Shown in pieces: positions 1 through 14,400 of a stretch of DNA of 64,000 bases. Made by a program: the position numbers and the translations under genes. The stretch comes from Allodiplogaster sudhausi. Its lineage: Eukaryota > Nematoda > Chromadorea > Rhabditida > Diplogasteridae. Location of the stretch: positions 799,501-863,500 of the forward strand of contig CALZFC010000080.1 in the NCBI GenBank assembly GCA_945643635.1, written 5' to 3'. The notes under the pieces are model-generated. The model was not told the DNA's origin. It did no database searches and saw only the letters and a list, made by a program, of their open reading frames with translations. Position 1 is the stretch's first letter, and each line of letters opens with the position of its first letter.

Positions 1-3000
1 CTCTGCCGACACTCTAGGCACCGGCCTGCCAGACGTCGAGACTGAAGCAACGCCAGCCGTCTCTGCCGACACTCTAGGCACCGGCCTGCCAGACGTCGAG
101 ACTGAAGCAACGCCAGCCGTCTCTGCCGACACTCTAGGCACCGGCCTGCCAGACGTCGAGACTGAAGCAACGCCAGCCGTCTCTGCCGACACTCTAGGCA
201 CCGGCCTGCCAGACGTCGAGACTGAAGCAACGCCAGCCGTCTCTGCCGACACTCTAGGCACCGGCCTGCCAGACGTCGAGACTGAAGCAACGCCAGCCGT
301 CTCTGCCGACACTCTAGGCACCGGCCTGCCAGACGTCGAGACTGAAGCAACGCCAGCCGTCTCTGCCGACACTCTAGGCACCGGCCTGCCAGACGTCGAG
401 ACTGAAGCAACGCCAGCCGTCTCTGCCGACACTCTAGGCACCGGCCTGCCAGACGTCGAGACTGAAGCAACGCCAGCCGTCTCTGCCGACACTCTAGGCA
501 CCGGCCTGCCAGACGTCGAGACTGAAGCAACGCCAGCCGTCTCTGCCGACACTCTAGGCACCGGCCTGCCAGACGTCGAGACTGAAGCAACGCCAGCCGT
601 CTCTGCCGACACTCTAGGCACCGGCCTGCCAGACGTCGAGACTGAAGCAACGCCAGCCGTCTCTGCCGACACTCTAGGCACCGGCCTGCCAGACGTCGAG
701 ACTGAAGCAACGCCAGCCGTCTCTGCCGACACTCTAGGCACCGGCCTGCCAGACGTCGAGACTGAAGCAACGCCAGCCGTCTCTGCCGACACTCTAGGCA
801 CCGGCCTGCCAGACGTCGAGACTGAAGCAACGCCAGCCGTCTCTGCCGACACTCTAGGCACCGGCCTGCCAGACGTCGAGACTGAAGCAACGCCAGCCGT
901 CTCTGCCGACACTCTAGGCACCGGCCTGCCAGACGTCGAGACTGAAGCAACGCCAGCCGTCTCTGCCGACACTCTAGGCACCGGCCTGCCAGACGTCGAG
1001 ACTGAAGCAACGCCAGCCGTCTCTGCCGACACTCTAGGCACCGGCCTGCCAGACGTCGAGACTGAAGCAACGCCAGCCGTCTCTGCCGACACTCTAGGCA
1101 CCGGCCTGCCAGACGTCGAGACTGAAGCAACGCCAGCCGTCTCTGCCGACACTCTAGGCACCGGCCTGCCAGACGTCGAGACTGAAGCAACGCCAGCCGT
1201 CTCTGCCGACACTCTAGGCACCGGCCTGCCAGACGTCGAGACTGAAGCAACGCCAGCCGTCTCTGCCGACACTCTAGGCACCGGCCTGCCAGACGTCGAG
1301 ACTGAAGCAACGCCAGCCGTCTCTGCCGACACTCTAGGCACCGGCCTGCCAGACGTCGAGACTGAAGCAACGCCAGCCGTCTCTGCCGACACTCTAGGCA
1401 CCGGCCTGCCAGACGTCGAGACTGAAGCAACGCCAGCCGTCTCTGCCGACACTCTAGGCACCGGCCTGCCAGACGTCGAGACTGAAGCAACGCCAGCCGT
1501 CTCTGCCGACACTCTAGGCACCGGCCTGCCAGACGTCGAGACTGAAGCAACGCCAGCCGTCTCTGCCGACACTCTAGGCACCGGCCTGCCAGACGTCGAG
1601 ACTGAAGCAACGCCAGCCGTCTCTGCCGACACTCTAGGCACCGGCCTGCCAGACGTCGAGACTGAAGCAACGCCAGCCGTCTCTGCCGACACTCTAGGCA
1701 CCGGCCTGCCAGACGTCGAGACTGAAGCAACGCCAGCCGTCTCTGCCGACACTCTAGGCACCGGCCTGCCAGACGTCGAGACTGAAGCAACGCCAGCCGT
1801 CTCTGCCGACACTCTAGGCACCGGCCTGCCAGACGTCGAGACTGAAGCAACGCCAGCCGTCTCTGCCGACACTCTAGGCACCGGCCTGCCAGACGTCGAG
1901 ACTGAAGCAACGCCAGCCGTCTCTGCCGACACTCTAGGCACCGGCCTGCCAGACGTCGAGACTGAAGCAACGCCAGCCGTCTCTGCCGACACTCTAGGCA
2001 CCGGCCTGCCAGACGTCGAGACTGAAGCAACGCCAGCCGTCTCTGCCGACACTCTAGGCACCGGCCTGCCAGACGTCGAGACTGAAGCAACGCCAGCCGT
2101 CTCTGCCGACACTCTAGGCACCGGCCTGCCAGACGTCGAGACTGAAGCAACGCCAGCCGTCTCTGCCGACACTCTAGGCACCGGCCTGCCAGACGTCGAG
2201 ACTGAAGCAACGCCAGCCGTCTCTGCCGACACTCTAGGCACCGGCCTGCCAGACGTCGAGACTGAAGCAACGCCAGCCGTCTCTGCCGACACTCTAGGCA
2301 CCGGCCTGCCAGACGTCGAGACTGAAGCAACGCCAGCCGTCTCTGCCGACACTCTAGGCACCGGCCTGCCAGACGTCGAGACTGAAGCAACGCCAGCCGT
2401 CTCTGCCGACACTCTAGGCACCGGCCTGCCAGACGTCGAGACTGAAGCAACGCCAGCCGTCTCTGCCGACACTCTAGGCACCGGCCTGCCAGACGTCGAG
2501 ACTGAAGCAACGCCAGCCGTCTCTGCCGACACTCTAGGCACCGGCCTGCCAGACGTCGAGACTGAAGCAACGCCAGCCGTCTCTGCCGACACTCTAGGCA
2601 CCGGCCTGCCAGACGTCGAGACTGAAGCAACGCCAGCCGTCTCTGCCGACACTCTAGGCACCGGCCTGCCAGACGTCGAGACTGAAGCAACGCCAGCCGT
2701 CTCTGCCGACACTCTAGGCACCGGCCTGCCAGACGTCGAGACTGAAGCAACGCCAGCCGTCTCTGCCGACACTCTAGGCACCGGCCTGCCAGACGTCGAG
2801 ACTGAAGCAACGCCAGCCGTCTCTGCCGACACTCTAGGCACCGGCCTGCCAGACGTCGAGACTGAAGCAACGCCAGCCGTCTCTGCCGACACTCTAGGCA
2901 CCGGCCTGCCAGACGTCGAGACTGAAGCAACGCCAGCCGTCTCTGCCGACACTCTAGGCACCGGCCTGCCAGACGTCGAGACTGAAGCAACGCCAGCCGT

Positions 3001-6000
3001 CTCTGCCGACACTCTAGGCACCGGCCTGCCAGACGTCGAGACTGAAGCAACGCCAGCCGTCTCTGCCGACACTCTAGGCACCGGCCTGCCAGACGTCGAG
3101 ACTGAAGCAACGCCAGCCGTCTCTGCCGACACTCTAGGCACCGGCCTGCCAGACGTCGAGACTGAAGCAACGCCAGCCGTCTCTGCCGACACTCTAGGCA
3201 CCGGCCTGCCAGACGTCGAGACTGAAGCAACGCCAGCCGTCTCTGCCGACACTCTAGGCACCGGCCTGCCAGACGTCGAGACTGAAGCAACGCCAGCCGT
3301 CTCTGCCGACACTCTAGGCACCGGCCTGCCAGACGTCGAGACTGAAGCAACGCCAGCCGTCTCTGCCGACACTCTAGGCACCGGCCTGCCAGACGTCGAG
3401 ACTGAAGCAACGCCAGCCGTCTCTGCCGACACTCTAGGCACCGGCCTGCCAGACGTCGAGACTGAAGCAACGCCAGCCGTCTCTGCCGACACTCTAGGCA
3501 CCGGCCTGCCAGACGTCGAGACTGAAGCAACGCCAGCCGTCTCTGCCGACACTCTAGGCACCGGCCTGCCAGACGTCGAGACTGAAGCAACGCCAGCCGT
3601 CTCTGCCGACACTCTAGGCACCGGCCTGCCAGACGTCGAGACTGAAGCAACGCCAGCCGTCTCTGCCGACACTCTAGGCACCGGCCTGCCAGACGTCGAG
3701 ACTGAAGCAACGCCAGCCGTCTCTGCCGACACTCTAGGCACCGGCCTGCCAGACGTCGAGACTGAAGCAACGCCAGCCGTCTCTGCCGACACTCTAGGCA
3801 CCGGCCTGCCAGACGTCGAGACTGAAGCAACGCCAGCCGTCTCTGCCGACACTCTAGGCACCGGCCTGCCAGACGTCGAGACTGAAGCAACGCCAGCCGT
3901 CTCTGCCGACACTCTAGGCACCGGCCTGCCAGACGTCGAGACTGAAGCAACGCCAGCCGTCTCTGCCGACACTCTAGGCACCGGCCTGCCAGACGTCGAG
4001 ACTGAAGCAACGCCAGCCGTCTCTGCCGACACTCTAGGCACCGGCCTGCCAGACGTCGAGACTGAAGCAACGCCAGCCGTCTCTGCCGACACTCTAGGCA
4101 CCGGCCTGCCAGACGTCGAGACTGAAGCAACGCCAGCCGTCTCTGCCGACACTCTAGGCACCGGCCTGCCAGACGTCGAGACTGAAGCAACGCCAGCCGT
4201 CTCTGCCGACACTCTAGGCACCGGCCTGCCAGACGTCGAGACTGAAGCAACGCCAGCCGTCTCTGCCGACACTCTAGGCACCGGCCTGCCAGACGTCGAG
4301 ACTGAAGCAACGCCAGCCGTCTCTGCCGACACTCTAGGCACCGGCCTGCCAGACGTCGAGACTGAAGCAACGCCAGCCGTCTCTGCCGACACTCTAGGCA
4401 CCGGCCTGCCAGACGTCGAGACTGAAGCAACGCCAGCCGTCTCTGCCGACACTCTAGGCACCGGCCTGCCAGACGTCGAGACTGAAGCAACGCCAGCCGT
4501 CTCTGCCGACACTCTAGGCACCGGCCTGCCAGACGTCGAGACTGAAGCAACGCCAGCCGTCTCTGCCGACACTCTAGGCACCGGCCTGCCAGACGTCGAG
4601 ACTGAAGCAACGCCAGCCGTCTCTGCCGACACTCTAGGCACCGGCCTGCCAGACGTCGAGACTGAAGCAACGCCAGCCGTCTCTGCCGACACTCTAGGCA
4701 CCGGCCTGCCAGACGTCGAGACTGAAGCAACGCCAGCCGTCTCTGCCGACACTCTAGGCACCGGCCTGCCAGATGTCGAGACTGAAGCAACGCCAGCCGT
4801 CTCTGCCGACACTCTAGGCACCGGCCTGCCAGACGTCGAGACTGAAGCAACGCCAGCCGTCTCTGCCGACACTCTAGGCACCGGCCTGCCAGACGTCGAG
4901 ACTGAAGCAACGCCAGCCGTCTCTGCCGACACTCTAGGCACCGGCCTGCCAGACGTCGAGACTGAAGCAACGCCAGCCGTCTCTGCCGACACTCTAGGCA
5001 CCGGCCTGCCAGACGTCGAGACTGAAGCAACGCCAGCCGTCTCTGCCGACACTCTAGGCACCGGCCTGCCAGACGTCGAGACTGAAGCAACGCCAGCCGT
5101 CTCTGCCGACACTCTAGGCACCGGCCTGCCAGACGTCGAGACTGAAGCAACGCCAGCCGTCTCTGCCGACACTCTAGGCACCGGCCTGCCAGACGTCGAG
5201 ACTGAAGCAACGCCAGCCGTCTCTGCCGACACTCTAGGCACCGGCCTGCCAGACGTCGAGACTGAAGCAACGCCAGCCGTCTCTGCCGACACTCTAGGCA
5301 CCGGCCTGCCAGACGTCGAGACTGAAGCAACGCCAGCCGTCTCTGCCGACACTCTAGGCACCGGCCTGCCAGACGTCGAGACTGAAGCAACGCCAGCCGT
5401 CTCTGCCGACACTCTAGGCACCGGCCTGCCAGACGTCGAGACTGAAGCAACGCCAGCCGTCTCTGCCGACACTCTAGGCACCGGCCTGCCAGACGTCGAG
5501 ACTGAAGCAACGCCAGCCGTCTCTGCCGACACTCTAGGCACCGGCCTGCCAGACGTCGAGACTGAAGCAACGCCAGCCGTCTCTGCCGACACTCTAGGCA
5601 CCGGCCTGCCAGACGTCGAGACTGAAGCAACGCCAGCCGTCTCTGCCGACACTCTAGGCACCGGCCTGCCAGACGTCGAGACTGAAGCAACGCCAGCCGT
5701 CTCTGCCGACACTCTAGGCACCGGCCTGCCAGACGTCGAGACTGAAGCAACGCCAGCCGTCTCTGCCGACACTCTAGGCACCGGCCTGCCAGACGTCGAG
5801 ACTGAAGCAACGCCAGCCGTCTCTGCCGACACTCTAGGCACCGGCCTGCCAGACGTCGAGACTGAAGCAACGCCAGCCGTCTCTGCCGACACTCTAGGCA
5901 CCGGCCTGCCAGACGTCGAGACTGAAGCAACGCCAGCCGTCTCTGCCGACACTCTAGGCACCGGCCTGCCAGACGTCGAGACTGAAGCAACGCCAGCCGT

Positions 6001-9000
6001 CTCTGCCGACACTCTAGGCACCGGCCTGCCAGACGTCGAGACTGAAGCAACGCCAGCCGTCTCTGCCGACACTCTAGGCACCGGCCTGCCAGATGTCGAG
6101 ACTGAAGCAACGCCAGCCGTCTCTGCGGACACTCTAGGCACCGGCCTGCCAGACGTCGAGACTGAAGCAACGCCAGCCGTCTCTGCCGACACTCTAGGCA
6201 CCGGCCTGCCAGACGTCGAGACTGAAGCAACGCCAGCCGTCTCTGCCGACACTCTAGGCACCGGCCTGCCAGACGTCGAGACTGAAGCAACGCCAGCCGT
6301 CTCTGCCGACACTCTAGGCACCGGCCTGCCAGATGTCGAGACTGAAGCAACGCCAGCCGTCTCTGCCGACACTCTAGGCACCGGCCTGCCAGATGTCGAG
6401 ACTGAAGCAACGCCAGCCGTCTCTGCGGACACTCTAGGCACCGGCCTGCCAGACGTCGAGACTGAAGCAACGCCAGCCGTCTCTGCCGACACTCTAGGCA
6501 CCGGCCTGCCAGACGTCGAGACTGAAGCAACGCCAGCCGTCTCTGCGGACACTCTAGGCACCGGCCTGCCAGACGTCGAGACTGAAGCAACGCCAGCCGT
6601 CTCTGCCGACACTCTAGGCACCGGCCTGCCAGATGTCGAGACTGAAGCAACGCCAGCCGTCTCTGCCGACACTCTAGGCACCGGCCTGCCAGATGTCGAG
6701 ACTGAAGCAACGCCAGCCGTCTCTGCCGACACTCTAGGCACCGGCCTGCCAGATGTCGAGACTGAAGCAACGCCAGCCGTCTCTGCCGACACTCTAGGCA
6801 CCGGCCTGCCAGACGTCGAGACTGAAGCAACGCCAGCCGTCTCTGCCGACACTCTAGGCACCGGCCTGCCAGACGTCGAGACTGAAGCAACGCCAGCCGT
6901 CTCTGCCGACACTCTAGGCACCGGCCTGCCAGATGTCGAGACTGAAGCAACGCCAGCCGTCTCTGCCGACACTCTAGGCACCGGCCTGCCAGACGTCGAG
7001 ACTGAAGCAACGCCAGCCGTCTCTGCCGACACTCTAGGCACCGGCCTGCCAGACGTCGAGACTGAAGCAACGCCAGCCGTCTCTGCCGACACTCTAGGCA
7101 CCGGCCTGCCAGATGTCGAGACTGAAGCAACGCCAGCCGTCTCTGCCGACACTCTAGGCACCGGCCTGCCAGATGTCGAGACTGAAGCAACGCCAGCCGT
7201 CTCTGCCGACACTCTAGGCACCGGCCTGCCAGATGTCGAGACTGAAGCAACGCCAGCCGTCTCTGCCGACACTCTAGGCACCGGCCTGCCAGATGTCGAG
7301 ACTGAAGCAACGCCAGCCGTCTCTGCCGACACTCTAGGCACCGGCCTGCCAGATGTCGAGACTGAAGCAACGCCAGCCGTCTCTGCCGACACTCTAGGCA
7401 CCGGCCTGCCAGACGTCGAGACTGAAGCAACGCCAGCCGTCTCTGCCGACACTCTAGGCACCGGCCTGCCAGATGTCGAGACTGAAGCAACGCCAGCCGT
7501 CTCTGCGGACACTCTAGGCACCGGCCTGCCAGACGTCGAGACTGAAGCAACGCCAGCCGTCTCTGCGGACACTCTAGGCACCGGCCTGCCAGACGTCGAG
7601 ACTGAAGCAACGCCAGCCGTCTCTGCGGACACTCTAGGCACCGGCCTGCCAGACGTCGAGACTGAAGCAACGCCAGCCGTCTCTGCGGACACTCTAGGCA
7701 CCGGCCTGCCAGATGTCGAGACTGAAGCAACGCCAGCCGTCTCTGCCGACACTCTAGGCACCGGCCTGCCAGATGTCGAGACTGAAGCAACGCCAGCCGT
7801 CTCTGCCGACACTCTAGGCACCGGCCTGCCAGACGTCGAGACTGAAGCAACGCCAGCCGTCTCTGCCGACACTCTAGGCACCGGCCTGCCAGATGTCGAG
7901 ACTGAAGCAACGCCAGCCGTCTCTGCCGACACTCTAGGCACGGGCCTGCCAGATGTCGAGACTGAAGCAACGCCAGCCGTCTCTGCCGACACTCTAGGCA
8001 CCGGCCTGCCAGATGTCGAGACTGAAGCAACGCCAGCCGTCTCTGCCGACACTCTAGGCACCGGCCTGCCAGATGTCGAGACTGAAGCAACGCCAGCCGT
8101 CTCTGCCGACACTCTAGGCACCGGCCTGCCAGATGTCGAGACTGAAGCAACGCCAGCCGTCTCTGCCGACACTCTAGGCACCGGCCTGCCAGATGTCGAG
8201 ACTGAAGCAACGCCAGCCGTCTCTGCCGACACTCTAGGCACCGGCCTGCCAGATGTCGAGACTGAAGCAACGCCAGCCGTCTCTGCGGACACTCTAGGCA
8301 CCGGCCTGCCAGACGTCGAGACTGAAGCAACGCCAGCCGTCTCTGCGGACACTCTAGGCACCGGCCTGCCAGACGTCGAGACTGAAGCAACGCCAGCCGT
8401 CTCTGCGGACACTCTAGGCACCGGCCTGCCAGACGTCGAGACTGAAGCAACGCCAGCCGTCTCTGCGGACACTCTAGGCACCGGCCTGCCAGATGTCGAG
8501 ACTGAAGCAACGCCAGCCGTCTCTGCCGACACTCTAGGCACCGGCCTGCCAGATGTCGAGACTGAAGCAACGCCAGCCGTCTCTGCCGACACTCTAGGCA
8601 CCGGCCTGCCAGACGTCGAGACTGAAGCAACGCCAGCCGTCTCTGCCGACACTCTAGGCACCGGCCTGCCAGACGTCGAGACTGAAGCAACGCCAGCCGT
8701 CTCTGCCGACACTCTAGGCACCGGCCTGCCAGATGTCGAGACTGAAGCAACGCCAGCCGTCTCTGCCGACACTCTAGGCACCGGCCTGCCAGATGTCGAG
8801 ACTGAAGCAACGCCAGCCGTCTCTGCCGACACTCTAGGCACCGGCCTGCCAGATGTCGAGACTGAAGCAACGCCAGCCGTCTCTGCCGACACTCTAGGCA
8901 CCGGCCTGCCAGACGTCGAGACTGAAGCAACGCCAGCCGTCTCTGCCGACACTCTAGGCACCGGCCTGCCAGACGTCGAGACTGAAGCAACGCCAGCCGT

Positions 9001-12000
9001 CTCTGCCGACACTCTAGGCACCGGCCTGCCAGATGTCGAGACTGAAGCAACGCCAGCCGTCTCTGCCGACACTCTAGGCACCGGCCTGCCAGATGTCGAG
9101 ACTGAAGCAACGCCAGCCGTCTCTGCCGACACTCTAGGCACCGGCCTGCCAGATGTCGAGACTGAAGCAACGCCAGCCGTCTCTGCGGACACTCTAGGCA
9201 CCGGCCTGCCAGACGTCGAGACTGAAGCAACGCCAGCCGTCTCTGTGGACACTCTAGGCACCGGCCTGCCAGACGTCGAGACTGAAGCAACGCCAGCCGT
9301 CTCTGCGGACACTCTAGGCACCGGCCTGCCAGACGTCGAGACTGAAGCAACGCCAGCCGTCTCTGCGGACACTCTAGGCACCGGCCTGCCAGATGTCGAG
9401 ACTGAAGCAACGCCAGCCGTCTCTGCCGACACTCTAGGCACCGGCCTGCCAGATGTCGAGACTGAAGCAACGCCAGCCGTCTCTGCCGACACTCTAGGCA
9501 CCGGCCTGCCAGATGTCGAGACTGAAGCAACGCCAGCCGTCTCTGCCGACACTCTAGGCACCGGCCTGCCAGACGTCGAGACTGAAGCAACGCCAGCCAT
9601 CTCTGCCGACACTCTAGGCACCGGCCTGCCAGACGTCGAGACTGAAGCAACGCCAGCCGTCTCTGCCGACACTCTAGGCACCGGCCTGCCAGATGTCGAG
9701 ACTGAAGCAACGCCAGCCGTCTCTGCCGACACTCTAGGCACCGGCCTGCCAGACGTCGAGACTGAAGCAACGCCAGCCGTCTCTGCCGACACTCTAGGCA
9801 CCGGCCTGCCAGACGTCGAGACTGAAGCAACGCCAGCCGTCTCTGCCGACACTCTAGGCACCGGCCTGCCAGATGTCGAGACTGAAGCAACGCCAGCCGT
9901 CTCTGCCGACCCTCTAGGCACGGGCCTGCCAGATGTCGAGACTGAAGCAACGCCAGCCGTCTCTGCCGACACTCTAGGCACCGGCCTGCCAGATGTCGAG
10001 ACTGAAGCAACGCCAGCCGTCTCTGCCGACACTCTAGGCACCGGCCTGCCAGATGTCGAGACTGAAGCAACGCCAGCCGTCTCTGCCGACACTCTAGGCA
10101 CCGGCCTGCCAGATGTCGAGACTGAAGCAACGCCAGCCGTCTCTGCCGACACTCTAGGCACCGGCCTGCCAGATGTCGAGACTGAAGCAACGCCAGCCGT
10201 CTCTGCAGACACTCTAGGCACCGGCCTGCCAGATGTCGAGACTGAAGCAACGCCAGCCGTCTCTGCGGACACTCTAGGCACCGGCCTGCCAGACGTCGAG
10301 ACTGAAGCAACGCCAGCCGTCTCTGCGGACACTCTAGGCACCGGCCTGCCAGACGTCGAGACTGAAGCAACGCCAGCCGTCTCTGCGGACACTCTAGGCA
10401 CCGGCCTGCCAGACGTCGAGACTGAAGCAACGCCAGCCGTCTCTGCGGACACTCTAGGCACCGGCCTGCCAGATGTCGAGACTGAAGCAACGCCAGCCGT
10501 CTCTGCCGACACTCTAGGCACCGGCCTGCCAGATGTCGAGACTGAAGCAACGCCAGCCGTCTCTGCCGACACTCTAGGCACCGGCCTGCCAGACGTCGAG
10601 ACTGAAGCAACGCCAGCCGTCTCTGCCGACACTCTAGGCACCGGCCTGCCAGACGTCGAGACTGAAGCAACGCCAGCCGTCTCTGCCGACACTCTAGGCA
10701 CCGGCCTGCCAGATGTCGAGACTGAAGCAACGCCAGCCGTCTCTGCCGACACTCTAGGCACCGGCCTGCCAGATGTCGAGACTGAAGCAACGCCAGCCGT
10801 CTCTGCCGACACTCTAGGCACCGGCCTGCCAGATGTCGAGACTGAAGCAACGCCAGCCGTCTCTGCCGACACTCTAGGCACCGGCCTGCCAGACGTCGAG
10901 ACTGAAGCAACGCCAGCCGTCTCTGCCGACACTCTAGGCACCGGCCTGCCAGACGTCGAGACTGAAGCAACGCCAGCCGTCTCTGCCGACACTCTAGGCA
11001 CCGGCCTGCCAGATGTCGAGACTGAAGCAACGCCAGCCTTCTCTGCCGACACTCTAGGCACCGGCCTGCCAGATGTCGAGACTGAAGCAACGCCAGCCGT
11101 CTCTGCCGACACTCTAGGCACCGGCCTGCCAGATGTCGAGACTGAAGCAACGCCAGCCGTCTCTGCCGACACTCTAGGCACCGGCCTGCCAGATGTCGAG
11201 ACTGAAGCAACGCCAGCCGTCTCTGCCGACACTCTAGGCACCGGCCTGCCAGACGTCGAGACTGAAGCAACGCCAGCCGTCTCTGCCGACACTCTAGGCA
11301 CCGGCCTGCCAGACGTCGAGACTGAAGCAACGCCAGCCGTCTCTGCCGACACTCTAGGCACCGGCCTGCCAGATGTCGAGACTGAAGCTACGCCAGCCGT
11401 CTCTGCCGACACTCTAGGCACCGGCCTGCCAGATGTCGAGACTGAAGCTACGCCAGCCGTCTCTGCCGACACTCTAGGCACCGGCCTGCCAGATGTCGAG
11501 ACTGAAGCAACGCCAGCCGTCTCTGCCGACACTCTAGGCACCGGCCTGCCAGATGTCGAGACTGAAGCAACGCCAGCCGTCTCTGCCGACACTCTAGGCA
11601 CCGGCCTGCCAGATGTCGAGACTGAAGCAACGCCAGCCGTCTCTGCCGACACTCTAGGCACCGGCCTGCCAGATGTCGAGACTGAAGCAACGCCAGCCGT
11701 CTCTGCCGACACTCTAGGCACCGGCCTGCCAGATGTCGAGACTGAAGCAACGCCAGCCGTCTCTGCCGACACTCTAGGCACCGGCCTGCCAGATGTCGAG
11801 ACTGAAGCAACGCCAGCCGTCTCTGCCGACACTCTAGGCACCGGCCTGCCAGATGTCGAGACTGAAGCAACGCCAGCCGTCTCTGCCGACACTCTAGGCA
11901 CCGGCCTGCCAGATGTCGAGACTGAAGCAACGCCAGCCGTCTCTGCCGACACTCTAGGCACCGGCCTGCCAGATGTCGAGACTGAAGCAACGCCAGCCGT

Positions 12001-14400
12001 CTCTGCCGACACTCTAGGCACCGGCCTGCCAGATGTCGAGACTGAAGCAACGCCAGCCGTCTCTGCCGACACTCTAGGCACCGGCCTGCCAGATGTCGAG
12101 ACTGAAGCAACGCCAGCCGTCTCTGCCGACACTCTAGGCACCGGCCTGCCAGATGTCGAGACTGAAGCAACGCCAGCCGTCTCTGCCGACACTCTAGGCA
12201 CCGGCCTGCCAGATGTCGAGACTGAAGCAACGCCAGCCGTCTCTGCCGACACTCTAGGCACCTTCTTGCCAGATGTCGAGACTGAAGCAACGCCAGCCGT
12301 CTCTGCGGACACTCTAGGCACCGGCCTGCCAGATGTCGAGACTGAAGCAACGCCAGCCGTCTCTGCCGACACTCTAGGCACCGGCCTGCCAGATGTCGAG
12401 ACTGAAGCAACGCCAGCCGTCTCTGCCGACACTCTAGGCACCGGCCTGCCAGACGTCGAGACTGAAGCAACGCCAGCCGTCTCTGCCGACACTCTAGGCA
12501 CCGGCCTGCCAGACGTCGAGACTGAAGCAACGCCAGCCGTCTCTGCCGACACTCTAGGCACCGGCCTGCCAGATGTCGAGACTGAAGCTACGCCAGCCGT
12601 CTCTGCCGACACTCTAGGCACCGGCCTGCCAGATGTCGAGACTGAAGCTACGCCAGCCGTCTCTGCCGACACTCTAGGCACCGGCCTGCCAGATGTCGAG
12701 ACTGAAGCAACGCCAGCCGTCTCTGCCGACACTCTAGGCACCGGCCTGCCAGATGTCGAGACTGAAGCAACGCCAGCCGTCTCTGCCGACACTCTAGGCA
12801 CCGGCCTGCCAGATGTCGAGACTGAAGCAACGCCAGCCGTCTCTGCCGACACTCTAGGCACCGGCCTGCCAGATGTCGAGACTGAAGCAACGCCAGCCGT
12901 CTCTGCCGACACTCTAGGCACCGGCCTGCCAGATGTCGAGACTGAAGCAACGCCAGCCGTCTCTGCCGACACTCTAGGCACCGGCCTGCCAGATGTCGAG
13001 ACTGAAGCAACGCCAGCCGTCTCTGCCGACACTCTAGGCACCGGCCTGCCAGATGTCGAGACTGAAGCAACGCCAGCCGTCTCTGCCGACACTCTAGGCA
13101 CCGGCCTGCCAGATGTCGAGACTGAAGCAACGCCAGCCGTCTCTGCCGACACTCTAGGCACCGGCCTGCCAGATGTCGAGACTGAAGCAACGCCAGCCGT
13201 CTCTGCCGACACTCTAGGCACCGGCCTGCCAGATGTCGAGACTGAAGCAACGCCAGCCGTCTCTGCCGACACTCTAGGCACCGGCCTGCCAGATGTCGAG
13301 ACTGAAGCAACGCCAGCCGTCTCTGCCGACACTCTAGGCACCGGCCTGCCAGATGTCGAGACTGAAGCAACGCCAGCCGTCTCTGCCGACACTCTAGGCA
13401 CCGGCCTGCCAGATGTCGAGACTGAAGCAACGCCAGCCGTCTCTGCCGACACTCTAGGCACCTTCTTGCCAGATGTCGAGACTGAAGCAACGCCAGCCGT
13501 CTCTGCGGACACTCTAGGCACCGGCCTGCCAGATGTCGAGACTGAAGCAACGCCAGCCGTCTCTGCCGACACTCTAGGCACCGGCCTGCCAGATGTCGAG
13601 ACTGAAGCAACGCCAGCCGTCTCTGCCGACACTCTAGGCACCGGCCTGCCAGATGTCGAGACTGAAGCAACGCCAGCCATCTCTGCCGACACTCTAGGCA
13701 CCGGCCTGCCAGATGTCGAGACTGAAGCAACGCCAGCCGTCTCTGCCGACACTCTAGGCACCGGCCTGCCAGATGTCGAGACTGAAGCAACGCCAGCCGT
13801 CTCTGCCGACACTCTAGGCACCGGCCTGCCAGATGTCGAGACTGAAGCAACGCCAGCCGTCTCTGCCGACACTCTAGGCACCGGCCTGCCAGACGTCGAG
13901 ACTGAAGCAACGCCAGCCGTCTCTGCCGACACTCTAGGCACCGGCCTGCCAGACGTCGAGACTGAAGCAACGCCAGCCGTCTCTGCCGACACTCTAGGCA
14001 CCGGCCTGCCAGATGTCGAGACTGAAGCAACGCCAGCCGTCTCTGCCGACACTCTAGGCACCGGCCTGCCAGATGTCGAGACTGAAGCAACGCCAGCCGT
14101 CTTTGCCGACACTCTAGGCACCGGCCTGCCAGATGTCGAGACTGAAGCAACGCCAGCCGTCTCTGCCGACACTCTAGGCACCGGCCTGCCAGATGTCGAG
14201 ACTGAAGCAACGCCAGCAGTCTCTGCCGACACTCTAGGCACCGGCCTGCCAGACGTCGAGACTGAAGCAACGCCAGCCGTCTCTGCCGACACTCTAGGCA
14301 CCGGCCTGCCAGACGTCGAGACTGAAGCAACGCCAGCCGTCTCTGCCGACACTCTAGGCACCGGCCTGCCAGATGTCGAGACTGAAGCAACGCCAGCCTT
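1..14400 (+). repeat. 60-bp coding minisatellite, 240 perfect-length units
   Basis: The array is made of 240 consecutive units of exactly 60 bp with no insertion or deletion, and it continues past the left window edge. In one frame each unit encodes DTLGTGLPDVETEATPAVSA. Units 1-79 (to 4740) are identical; the first variant is in unit 80. Variants then become frequent toward the right end. Most are silent third-position changes: GAC/GAT for Asp9, GCC/GCG for Ala20, GCA/GCT for Ala14, ACC/ACG for Thr5. Amino-acid changes are few: V18 to I near 9599 and 13679, V18 to F near 11039 and in the last unit, T2 to P near 9911, G6 to F near 12263 and 13463, S19 to F near 14103, A20 to V at 9245. Larger blocks are duplicated inside the array: the units at 11341-12480 recur at 12541-13680, a 1200-bp shift. 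Confidence 0.97.

Noticed and set aside
11448..14390. Long minus-strand frames (LLQSRRLAGRCLECRQ-type repeats) across the coding array
   Set aside because: They are the antisense shadow of the 60-bp unit. They are broken by silent variants such as GCA to GCT in the sense frame, and have no start, signal or splice support.
1..14400. CRISPR array
   Set aside because: There are no spacers; the units are contiguous, coding and of constant length in a eukaryotic setting.
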